This document shows positions 40,951 to 49,455 of a stretch of DNA of 64,000 bases, in pieces. Numbering within the stretch: position 1 is the first letter of the stretch; each line of letters starts with the position of its first letter. The notes beneath the pieces were generated by a model. The model was not told where the DNA came from. It saw only the letters and a program-made list of their open reading frames with translations, and did not search any database. The stretch comes from Comamonas resistens (GTDB lineage: Bacteria > Pseudomonadota > Gammaproteobacteria > Burkholderiales > Burkholderiaceae_C), in NCBI RefSeq assembly GCF_030064165.1, contig NZ_CP125947.1, positions 2,790,001 to 2,854,000 on the forward strand. Reading direction: 5' to 3'. The translations under genes and the position numbers were made by a program.

Positions 40951-41008
40951 ACATCGAGGGGTCATCAGCAACCTGCATGGCCCCCTGCCCGCCCAGTTAT
41001 CCGCCCAC

Positions 41009-43144
41009 TTATCCGGCCTGCTCCAGCGGCTGGGTCAGCTGCTTCAGGGCCGCTTCAAACTCCTGCGCACTGCCCAGCATCCGCATGGGCGGCAGTGCGG
41101 CAATCAGCTCCACGCCATAGCTTTTGTTCAGCAAGCGCGGATCGCACACCACCAGTACCCCACGATCGGTTTCGCTGCGAATCAAACGCCCGGCACCCTG
41201 CTTGAGTGCCATGGCTGCCTCGGGCAGCATGTAGTCGTGAAACGCAGCCCGGCCGACGCTCTCCAGCCGTCTTGAACGCGCTTCGACCAGCGGGTCGTCC
41301 GGCGGTGGAAACGGCAGCTTGTCGATCACTACCAGCTGCAGCACATCACCGGGCAGGTCCACCCCCTCCCAGAACGTGGCCGAAGCCACCAGAATGGCGC
41401 CTCGCTGCGAGCGAGCCGCACCAGCTGCCGTGAATCTCTCGACCAGAGCCAGTTTGGGCGCCTCTCCCTGCACCAGCACATCCAGATCGGCAAACAGCCC
41501 CAGCGCCGTACGCAACGATTCGCTGATGGCTTGCAGGGCTCTGAGAGTGGTGGTCAGCACCAGGGTGCGCCCACCTATGCGCTGGGCGGCATCGAGCACC
41601 AGCTGAGCCGTCTGCTGGCTGTGCTGGGCACTGCCCGCTGCAGCAAAGGCCTGCGGCACATAGAGCGCGGCATGGTTGGGGTAATCAAAGGGGCTGTCCA
41701 CCGTCAGCACGCGTGCACCCCGCAAGCCACAGGGCTCGGTAAACCAGCTCAGCTGCGCATCATTACCGAGCGTGGCTGAGGTAAAAATCCAGCTCTTTTG
41801 CTCATCGGTATTGCGCTGTGCGCTATCAGTTTCTTGACACGACTTGCGCAAATCAGGTTCAGGCAAGACGTTTGCCCTATGGGCATATTCCTTGTGCATC
41901 CTTGTTTGCGTAAGTCCTGCTTGAATCTCATCGCCGCTCCTCTGCAGCAAGCGTTCCTGCATGATGCGGGCAATCGACAGCGGGGACTCCAGCATGCGCA
42001 GGTGCTGGCGGCCGACCTCCAGCCAACGCACCGAATCCTCCTCGGCAGCAGCGGCAAAGCGCGCAAGCCTGACCAGCAGTTCGCTGCCGCGCTCATACAG
42101 ACGCCGCAAATCGGCAGCCATGGCCTCCATGAGCGCCAGCGACTTCAACAGGGCCCGCAGACTCTGGCCCAGCCTCACCAAGGCCGCGCGCCAGAGTGTG
42201 GCATCCAGACCTTGAGGGGTAACGGCCTGCCAGGGCAGTCGTCCGCCAGCCGGCACCTGCCCCGCCTGCAGCCGCAGTTCGCGCACGGCCTGCTCCAATG
42301 TGGCGCACAGCACCAGCCAATCGGCCATGCCGCGTGCATGCTCCTGGGTGATGCGCAGTGCATCGCGCGCATAGCCAATCAGTTGCTGACTGGACAAGGC
42401 CTCGCCCGCAAACTGCACGCCGGTGTCGTTGAGCTGGTGGGCTTCATCGACCACCACCACGCCAGCGCTGGGCAAAAGCTGGGCCACACCTGAATCGCGC
42501 ACATCCAGATCGGCAAACAGCAGGTGATGGTTGATGACGACCACATCAGCCTCCAGGGCCTGCTGCCGCGCCTGATTGACATGGCAGCCTTGCCAGTGAG
42601 GACAGTCCGAGCCCAGGCAGTTGTCCTTGGTCGACGTGACCAGCGGCACCACGGCAGAACGCTCATCCAGCGCCACCATTTCCGCCATATCGCCGGTAGA
42701 GGTGATTCTGGCCCAGCGCTCCACCTCCGCCACCTGGCGCAGCACCTGCGGGTCTTGCGGGGCGGTGCGCCCTTGCCTCACGCGCTCCAGCCGCTCCACG
42801 CACAGATAGGCAGAGCGCCCTTTGAGTCTGGCCATGCGCAGCGGCAACCCCAGGCCATGCACAAGTCGCGGCAGGTCGCGGGCAAACAACTGGTCCTGCA
42901 AGGCCTTGGTGGCCGTGGAGACCAGCACGCGCTGGCCGCTGTAGAGCGCCGGCACCAGATAGGCATAGGTTTTGCCCACACCGGTGCCTGCCTGAACCAC
43001 CAGCACCGCGCTGTCCTCAATGGCCTGGGCCACGGCCAATGCCATCTGCGTTTGCCCCTCGCGAGGACGAAACGCGGGCTCCGCCGCGGACAGAACTCCC
43101 GAAGGAGAAAAAGCGGCAGCCACGGTATCCAACAATTGACTCAA
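41009..43144 (-). CDS. DinG/YoaA-type ATP-dependent DNA helicase with inserted repeat
   Basis: A 711-residue superfamily 2 iron-sulfur helicase. Walker A AGTGVGKT is at 52-59; the iron-sulfur cysteines lie in AYLCVERL and NCLGSDCPHWQGCH; the DEAH box is VVVDEAHQLND. Later motifs include FTSATLG and the C-terminal GAGRLIRSETDRG. DinG-type proteins unwind structures such as R-loops and D-loops. Residues about 409-436 (from QTRMHKEYAHRANV onward) are translated from repeat family C and lie just before the FTSATL motif; they are not part of the normal family. The frame is intact, so activity is possible but unproven. Start ATG at 43144. Confidence 0.88.
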   Translation of the reverse strand: MSQLLDTVAAAFSPSGVLSAAEPAFRPREGQTQMALAVAQAIEDSAVLVVQAGTGVGKTYAYLVPALYSGQRVLVSTATKALQDQLFARDLPRLVHGLGLPLRMARLKGRSAYLCVERLERVRQGRTAPQDPQVLRQVAEVERWARITSTGDMAEMVALDERSAVVPLVTSTKDNCLGSDCPHWQGCHVNQARQQALEADVVVINHHLLFADLDVRDSGVAQLLPSAGVVVVDEAHQLNDTGVQFAGEALSSQQLIGYARDALRITQEHARGMADWLVLCATLEQAVRELRLQAGQVPAGGRLPWQAVTPQGLDATLWRAALVRLGQSLRALLKSLALMEAMAADLRRLYERGSELLVRLARFAAAAEEDSVRWLEVGRQHLRMLESPLSIARIMQERLLQRSGDEIQAGLTQTRMHKEYAHRANVLPEPDLRKSCQETDSAQRNTDEQKSWIFTSATLGNDAQLSWFTEPCGLRGARVLTVDSPFDYPNHAALYVPQAFAAAGSAQHSQQTAQLVLDAAQRIGGRTLVLTTTLRALQAISESLRTALGLFADLDVLVQGEAPKLALVERFTAAGAARSQRGAILVASATFWEGVDLPGDVLQLVVIDKLPFPPPDDPLVEARSRRLESVGRAAFHDYMLPEAAMALKQGAGRLIRSETDRGVLVVCDPRLLNKSYGVELIAALPPMRMLGSAQEFEAALKQLTQPLEQAG
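41839..41918. repeat. Repeat family C, copy within the helicase gene
   Basis: The same 80-base element as at 39852-39931, from ACGACTTGCGCAAATCAGG to CCTTGTTTGCGTAAGTCCT, with ends that match as inverted repeats in 15 of 19 positions. It is fully open in the helicase frame on the minus strand. Confidence 0.75.
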
Positions 43145-43185
43145 GACAGTTTCACTTTCCAGGCGACAAGGCTCTCACATACCCG

Positions 43186-44013
43186 ATGCACCTGCCGGCC
43201 AACGATAAAATGCAAGCCTCGCAGACTCACGCACCAAAGCCCCGCATGCCACCCAGCTACCGCATCCAGGCCTCCACCGGCATACACCGTGGCGACCGGG
43301 AATATCAGCAAGACCAAGTTCTGCTGATGGCTCACCCCTATGCCAAGGGCTGCATTCTGGGCGTTGTGGCGGACGGCATGGGTGGACGCAGCGGCGGGCG
43401 CAAGGCATCCGATCAGGTCATGCTGACGGCACGCCAGCTGTTCGAGCGCTTCGAGCCTTCCCATGAGGACTGCGCCCGCATGCTGCGCACCATTGTGCAG
43501 GATGCGCACACCGTCATCCGGCTCACGGCCATTGCCTCCGAACAGGAGCCCCACAGCACCATCGCTGCATTTGTGGTTCTGCCCGACGGCATCTGCCACT
43601 TCATGCATTCCGGAGACTCGCGCCTCTACCACTTTCACGGCACTCATCAAGTGCATCGCAGCAAGGATCATTCCTATGTGCAAGCGCTGGTGGATCGCGG
43701 CGACATCACTGCGGATGAAGCCCACAATCACCCGCAGTCCAACATCTTGCTGGGATGCCTGGGCGCCGTCACGGCACCGCCCATCGAACACCATGTGATT
43801 GAAAAGCTGCAGCCCGGCGATACCTTGATGGCCTGCTCGGACGGCGTCTGGCATTACTTCAGCAGCCAGGAACTGGGCACGGTGCTGCAGGCGCTTTCGC
43901 CACGCGAAGCATCGCAATTTCTCATTGAAAAAGCCCGCAAGCGGGCCCAGGGTGGAGGCGACAACCTGTCGCTGGCCATTCTCAAGCTGGAAGCTGCGAC
44001 TGCCGCCGATTGA
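43186..44013 (+). CDS. PP2C-family serine/threonine phosphatase
   Basis: A protein of about 275 residues related to Stp/PrpC-type phosphatases. Metal-binding and core motifs are HRGDREYQQDQVLL, VVADGMGGRSGG, FMHSGDSRLYHF, MACSDGVWHYFS and the late GGGDNLSL. It removes phosphate from Ser/Thr of proteins; a partner kinase is not in the window. The start is uncertain: ATG at 43186, 43210 and 43246 are in frame, none with a good ribosome binding site. It is divergent from the helicase gene, with only about 40 bases between if 43186 is used. Confidence 0.87.
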   Translation: MHLPANDKMQASQTHAPKPRMPPSYRIQASTGIHRGDREYQQDQVLLMAHPYAKGCILGVVADGMGGRSGGRKASDQVMLTARQLFERFEPSHEDCARMLRTIVQDAHTVIRLTAIASEQEPHSTIAAFVVLPDGICHFMHSGDSRLYHFHGTHQVHRSKDHSYVQALVDRGDITADEAHNHPQSNILLGCLGAVTAPPIEHHVIEKLQPGDTLMACSDGVWHYFSSQELGTVLQALSPREASQFLIEKARKRAQGGGDNLSLAILKLEAATAAD

Positions 44014-44040
44014 GTTTTTCAATCAGAAAGCAGTCCGACC

Positions 44041-44066
44041 CTTGATGGGCATGCGCTGGCAGCTTC
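44041..44066 (+). repeat. Repeat family A, half element
   Basis: CTTGATGGGCATGCGCTGGC followed by AGCTTC corresponds to the loop and right arm of the family A hairpin, in the gap between two convergent genes. Confidence 0.4.
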
Positions 44067-44111
44067 TTTTCCAAGAGCAGCGGGCATGCATCAAGCCTGT
44101 AACCGACGTTT

Positions 44112-44894
44112 TCAGGGCGCAGGCGGCGGCAGCGGTGCTGCCTTCTTCTGGCCAGCCTCCTGCGCCTTCTTCAAGGCACTGGCCTTGTGCGCTGCGGCCT
44201 CTTTTTGCTTGGCCTCAAAATCGGCACGGGCCTTGGCCTCGCGCTCGGCACGCCCTTCATCGGCGTGAGCACGGTTTTGCTCGTGGCGACGCACATAGTC
44301 GGACTGCTTGGCGGCACGTTGCTGGGCTTCGCTCTGGCGCTGCGCCTGAGCGGCCGCCTCATCCACATCAGGCTTGGCTCCCGCCCCCCTGGGGCCCGAT
44401 GCCTTTCCTGACGCCTTTTCGCGTTGCTGGGCCTTCATGGGGACAGCGGCGTTCTCGGCCTTTTTTTCCTCGATGGCTTTCAGGCGTTCGGCCGCTTTTT
44501 CCTTGCGCTCCACAGCGTTGATTTCCAGCTCGCGCGCACGCAAAGGCGCGTCTTTCTCACGCGCCTCGGTGCGGGCTTCCGCCAGGCAGCCTTCCACGGC
44601 AAACTTTTGATAGCAAAGCTTTTCAGCATCCAGGCGCTGTTGCTCTATCACCTCGCGCTTGCCCTGAATCTCCTTGCGTTCAGCCTCCCAGCTCTTGTGC
44701 AGGCTCTCGCGCTCCCTGGCGGCCTGCGCCTTCTGCGCCTGCTTGGCTTCTGCGCTGGCGGCGGGTGCCGGAGCAGGTTGAGCAAGCGCGGCGGTGCTGG
44801 TCAAGCACATGGCCGCGGCCGAAAAAGCCGAAACTGCCACCAGGCGGCCAAAGCGATCAAGGGAAGCGGAAATCGAGGCAGAGAGTTTGGACAT
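44112..44894 (-). CDS. Secreted coiled-coil protein of unknown function
   Basis: A 260-residue protein with a signal peptide (hydrophobic to about residue 35, cleavage near ALA-Q at 38). The mature part is almost entirely Ala/Glu/Lys/Arg/Gln-rich and should form long coiled coils: RERESLHKSWEAERKEI, REKDAPLRARELEINAVERKEK and AEREAKARADFEAKQKEAAAHK. It ends in a Lys/Pro-rich tail. Two cysteines lie in LCYQKFAVEGCL. No family assigned; a periplasmic structural role is only a guess. ATG at 44894 gives the signal peptide; the same frame continues upstream through a repeat element and is not coding there. Confidence 0.6.
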   Translation of the reverse strand: MSKLSASISASLDRFGRLVAVSAFSAAAMCLTSTAALAQPAPAPAASAEAKQAQKAQAARERESLHKSWEAERKEIQGKREVIEQQRLDAEKLCYQKFAVEGCLAEARTEAREKDAPLRARELEINAVERKEKAAERLKAIEEKKAENAAVPMKAQQREKASGKASGPRGAGAKPDVDEAAAQAQRQSEAQQRAAKQSDYVRRHEQNRAHADEGRAEREAKARADFEAKQKEAAAHKASALKKAQEAGQKKAAPLPPPAP

Positions 44895-44937
44895 CTTCTT
44901 GAACAGGAGACAGGGCACGCGGCCCAACAAGCAGCAT

Positions 44938-45226
44938 CTTAGAACGTGTTCATGATCTCTACGCCGCCGCGTTGGAGCGCAATCGGGATGAGTTCGAAGC
45001 GATGGCTCGCTGCTTGCACCGGGGTGCAAGCAAGAGTCAGCGCGAAGAAATCGCCCGATTGCACTCCAACCCTTCGGGACAGAGACTTTGCGGGCGGTCT
45101 GCGGCGTTGCAAATCCTCGCAATAGCTCGGCTATTGCTGCGGTGTTGCGCGCGGGGGGCCGCCCCCTAGCATCCCATCCCGCAAAGCCACTGTCGCGGCG
45201 CGAGGAGATCATGAACACGTTCTTAG
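44938..45226. mobile_element. MITE-like element with 19-bp perfect terminal inverted repeats (family D)
   Basis: AGAACGTGTTCATGATCTC at 44941-44959 recurs as its exact reverse complement at 45205-45223; the match continues imperfectly inward to about 30 bases. Inside lies a further inverted pair, GTTGGAGCGCAATCGGG (44971-44987) with CCCGATTGCACTCCAAC (45054-45070; one mismatch), enclosing CTTGCACC-GG-GGTGCAAG. Nothing inside encodes a transposase. Structure and size (about 285 bp) fit a miniature inverted-repeat element. It lies between the coiled-coil protein gene and zapE, both on the minus strand. Confidence 0.75.
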
Positions 45227-45244
45227 AGCCCCAAGGAATATCGC

Positions 45245-46342
45245 TCAGGTCAACCGGGTGTCCACCACCCTGCGTTCCAGCGACAGATACTCCTTGGACT
45301 GCATCTCGTTGAGACGCGAAACCGTGCGCGGAAACTCGTGGGCCAGCGGGCCTTCGGTATAGATCTGCTCGGGCGGCACGGCGGCCGACATGATGAGCTT
45401 GACATGGCGGTCGTAAAGCACGTCCACCAGCAAGGTGAAGCGCCGTGCGGCCGAGGCCATGTTGACATGGAGTTCGGGCACATCGGACAGCAAAATGGTA
45501 TGGAACTGCGTGGCAATTTCCAGGTAATCGTTCTGCGAGCGTGGGCCACCGCAAAGTTCGCGGAAATCGAACCAGATCATGCCACCCGCACGGCGCTTGG
45601 CCGCGATCTTGCGGGTCTCGATCTGCATCACGGGCTCTTCGTCATGGGCTTCGGCCAGACGGTCGAAGGTCTGCTGCATCGCAGCATCGGCCTCCGGACC
45701 CAAGGGGCAGTGATAAAGCTTGGCATCTTCCAGCGTGCGGCGGCGGTAGTCGGTACCGTTGTCCACGTTCACCACCTCCATGCGGTCCTTGAGCAAGGCA
45801 ATCGCAGGCAGTATGCGGTCACGGTGCAGGCCACCGGGGTAGAGGCCGTCCGGCTCGAAATTGGAGGTGGTCACAAAACCCACGCCATTGGCAAAAAGCG
45901 ATTCGAGCAGCTTGTAGAGAATCATGGCGTCCGTGATGTCGGAGACATGGAACTCGTCAAAGCAGATCAGCTTGTATTTCTTGGCGATCTTGGCACCCAG
46001 CGCATCCAGCGGGTTCTGCGTGCCTTGCATGAGGTGCATCTCGCGGTGCACCTCGCGCATGAATTCGTGAAAGTGCAGGCGCACCTTGCGCTTGATCGGC
46101 ACGGCGTTGAAGAAGCAGTCCATCAGAAAACTCTTGCCGCGCCCCACCCCGCCATACATATAGACGCCCTTGGGCAGATCGGGGTGGTTGATCAGTTTCT
46201 TGAGGGCATTGGAGCGCTTGCCCTTATATACAGTCCACGCGTCCGCGCAGCGCTGCAGCGCCTCGACTGCACGCAGCTGTGCAGGATCGCTTTTGAAACC
46301 CTTGGCAGCCAGTTCTGCCTCATAGGCCTGTCTTACGTTCAC
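45245..46342 (-). CDS. zapE: Cell division ATPase ZapE (AFG1 family)
   Basis: A 365-residue P-loop ATPase. Walker A GGVGRGKS is at 64-71, Walker B is KLICFDEFHVSDITDAMIL and a later sensor region reads FVTTSNFEPDGLYPGGLHRDRILP, all hallmarks of the AFG1/ZapE family. In Escherichia coli ZapE acts at the constricting Z ring under stress. Start ATG at 46342. It follows lpdA on the same strand after about 150 bases containing a family A hairpin, so it may be transcribed separately. Confidence 0.93.
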   Translation of the reverse strand: MNVRQAYEAELAAKGFKSDPAQLRAVEALQRCADAWTVYKGKRSNALKKLINHPDLPKGVYMYGGVGRGKSFLMDCFFNAVPIKRKVRLHFHEFMREVHREMHLMQGTQNPLDALGAKIAKKYKLICFDEFHVSDITDAMILYKLLESLFANGVGFVTTSNFEPDGLYPGGLHRDRILPAIALLKDRMEVVNVDNGTDYRRRTLEDAKLYHCPLGPEADAAMQQTFDRLAEAHDEEPVMQIETRKIAAKRRAGGMIWFDFRELCGGPRSQNDYLEIATQFHTILLSDVPELHVNMASAARRFTLLVDVLYDRHVKLIMSAAVPPEQIYTEGPLAHEFPRTVSRLNEMQSKEYLSLERRVVDTRLT

Positions 46343-46373
46343 CGTCTTGTCTCCAGATGCTCAAAAAACAATA

Positions 46374-46406
46374 GCTGCTAGCGCTTATCTATCAAGCGTT
46401 AGCAGC
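46374..46406. repeat. Repeat family A, best-preserved hairpin
   Basis: GCTGCTAGCGCTT (46374-46386) and AAGCGTTAGCAGC (46394-46406) pair over 13 positions (one G-T) around a 7-base loop, with A and T runs outside (CAATA before, ATTTTT after). It may act as a terminator after lpdA on the minus strand. Confidence 0.65.
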
Positions 46407-46495
46407 CATTTTTATCTGAATTTCAAAAGAAGCTTCAGCTTGCGCGCCGGCACATCACAGCCATGTCATAAACCTGCGCGCAAGGCTGAAAAAAC

Positions 46496-47923
<1,428 letters not shown>

Positions 47924-48042
47924 GATTCAAATCTCTTGTGTTTGGTGCTTTAAAAAACCCACCACAGGGCTGCGTGGCCAAGGGTGGGTTTACTGCTTGA
48001 TCGTTAAGGACTCTTGAAGTGGGCGGGGCCGAAAATCAGCAG

Positions 48043-48141
48043 CCACCCAGCAAGGGCCGTCCCGCAGCGCAGGTGGCGTCCCCCTTCCCGAATTGCAACG
48101 CAATTCGAGAGAAGGGGGAAGGCGCGCAGCGCCACAGGGGG
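48043..48141 (-). repeat. Repeat family B-like copy between sucB and lpdA
   Basis: The reverse complement of this segment runs CCCCCTGTGGCGCTGCGCGCC, then a long stem (TCCCCCTTC...GAAGGGGGA with GAATTGC/GCAATTC), then GGGACGGCCCTTGCT. The order matches family B (CCCCCTGAGCCGCT, internal G/C stem, GGCGGCTCTTGCT), though identity is lower than between the other two copies. The stem at 48079-48119 is strong and lies inside the sucAB-lpdA transcript. Confidence 0.5.
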
Positions 48142-48145
48142 TTGA

Positions 48146-49390
48146 TCACAGATCGAACAGCAGGCGCGAAGGATCTTCCAGCGCATCCTTCATGGCCACC
48201 AGGCTCAGTACGGCTTCGCGGCCGTCGATGATGCGGTGGTCATAGGACATGGCCAGGTAGTTCATCGGACGGATCACGATCTGACCGTTTTCGACCACGG
48301 CGCGGTCCTTGGTGGCGTGCACACCCAGGATGGCGGACTGAGGGGGGTTGATGATGGGGGTGGACATCATCGAGCCGAAGGTACCGCCATTGGAGATCGA
48401 GAAGGTACCGCCGGTCATTTCTTCAATGCCCAGCTTGCCTTCCTTGGCCTTCTGACCGAACTCGGCAATCTTCTTTTCGATGTCGGCGAAGCTCATCTGG
48501 TCTGCATTGCGCAGGATGGGCACCACCAGACCGCGAGGCGAGCTCACGGCGATACCGATGTCGAAGTAGCCGTGGTAGACGATGTCGTTGCCGTCGATCG
48601 AGGCGTTCACGGCGGGGAACTTCTTCAGGGCATGCACGGCAGCCTTGACGAAGAAGGACATGAAACCCAGCTTCACGCCATGTTCCTTGGTGAACTGGTC
48701 CTGGAACTTCTTGCGCAGTTCCATCACGGGAGCCATGTTCACTTCGTTGAACGTGGTCAGGATGGCATTGGTCGCTTGCGACTGCAGCAGACGCTCGGCG
48801 ATACGGGCACGCAGACGTGTCATGGGCACGCGCTGCTCGGGACGGTCGCCCAGCTCTTCCTTAGAAGCGGGAGCTGCCACCTGGGGCAGAGCCACCTTGG
48901 GAGCGCCGGTGGGGATGACAGCGCCAGCCTTGATGGCGGACAGTGCGTCACCCTTGGTCACGCGGCCGTCCTTGCCCGTGCCTGCCACATTGGCAGCGGA
49001 CAGGTTGTTGTCGGCCAGGATCTTGGCGGCAGCGGGCATGGCCACGCCGCTCTTGTCGGCACCGGCGGGAGCTGCAGCAACTGGCGCTGCGGCAGGAGCC
49101 GAGGCGGCGGCTGCGGGGGCAGCAGCAGGAGCTGCGGCACCAGCGACGGCTTCGGAGTCGATCTTGGCGATGACTTGCTCTGCAGCCACGGTGGCACCGT
49201 CGCCTTGCAGGATTTCGGTGATCACGCCAGCCGAGGGAGCTGGCACTTCGAGCACGACCTTGTCGGTTTCGATTTCGATGAGGATTTCATCGACCGCCAC
49301 AGCCTCGCCAACCTTCTTCTTCCAGGTCAGCATGGTGGCTTCGGTAATGGACTCGGACAGCTGGGGAACTTTGACTTCAACGATAGCCAT
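48146..49390 (-). CDS. sucB: 2-oxoglutarate dehydrogenase E2, dihydrolipoyl succinyltransferase
   Basis: A 414-residue E2 (also called odhB). The lipoyl domain (1-76) has Lys44 in [12 protein letters not shown]. An Ala/Pro-rich linker follows, then the E1/E3-binding domain with [26 protein letters not shown], a second linker, and the catalytic domain ending in [13 protein letters not shown] with the active-site histidine. ATG at 49390 begins [11 protein letters not shown], the family N-terminus; an upstream in-frame start five codons earlier is rejected. About 65 bases separate it from sucA upstream. Confidence 0.97.
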   Translation of the reverse strand: MAIVEVKVPQLSESITEATMLTWKKKVGEAVAVDEILIEIETDKVVLEVPAPSAGVITEILQGDGATVAAEQVIAKIDSEAVAGAAAPAAAPAAAASAPAAAPVAAAPAGADKSGVAMPAAAKILADNNLSAANVAGTGKDGRVTKGDALSAIKAGAVIPTGAPKVALPQVAAPASKEELGDRPEQRVPMTRLRARIAERLLQSQATNAILTTFNEVNMAPVMELRKKFQDQFTKEHGVKLGFMSFFVKAAVHALKKFPAVNASIDGNDIVYHGYFDIGIAVSSPRGLVVPILRNADQMSFADIEKKIAEFGQKAKEGKLGIEEMTGGTFSISNGGTFGSMMSTPIINPPQSAILGVHATKDRAVVENGQIVIRPMNYLAMSYDHRIIDGREAVLSLVAMKDALEDPSRLLFDL

Positions 49391-49455
49391 TTTGATTCTT
49401 TCCAAAAAGTGTTTTGTCTGATACGTGTGCGAACGTAGATAAAGGGGTTACGGCC

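Noticed and set aside
44895..45554. N-terminal extension of the coiled-coil protein to 480 residues
   Set aside because: The extra part runs through the inverted-repeat element and into zapE; a signal peptide begins at the internal ATG at 44894.
46374..46406. CRISPR-like repeat
   Set aside because: Family A hairpins are scattered singly between genes and never form an array with spacers.
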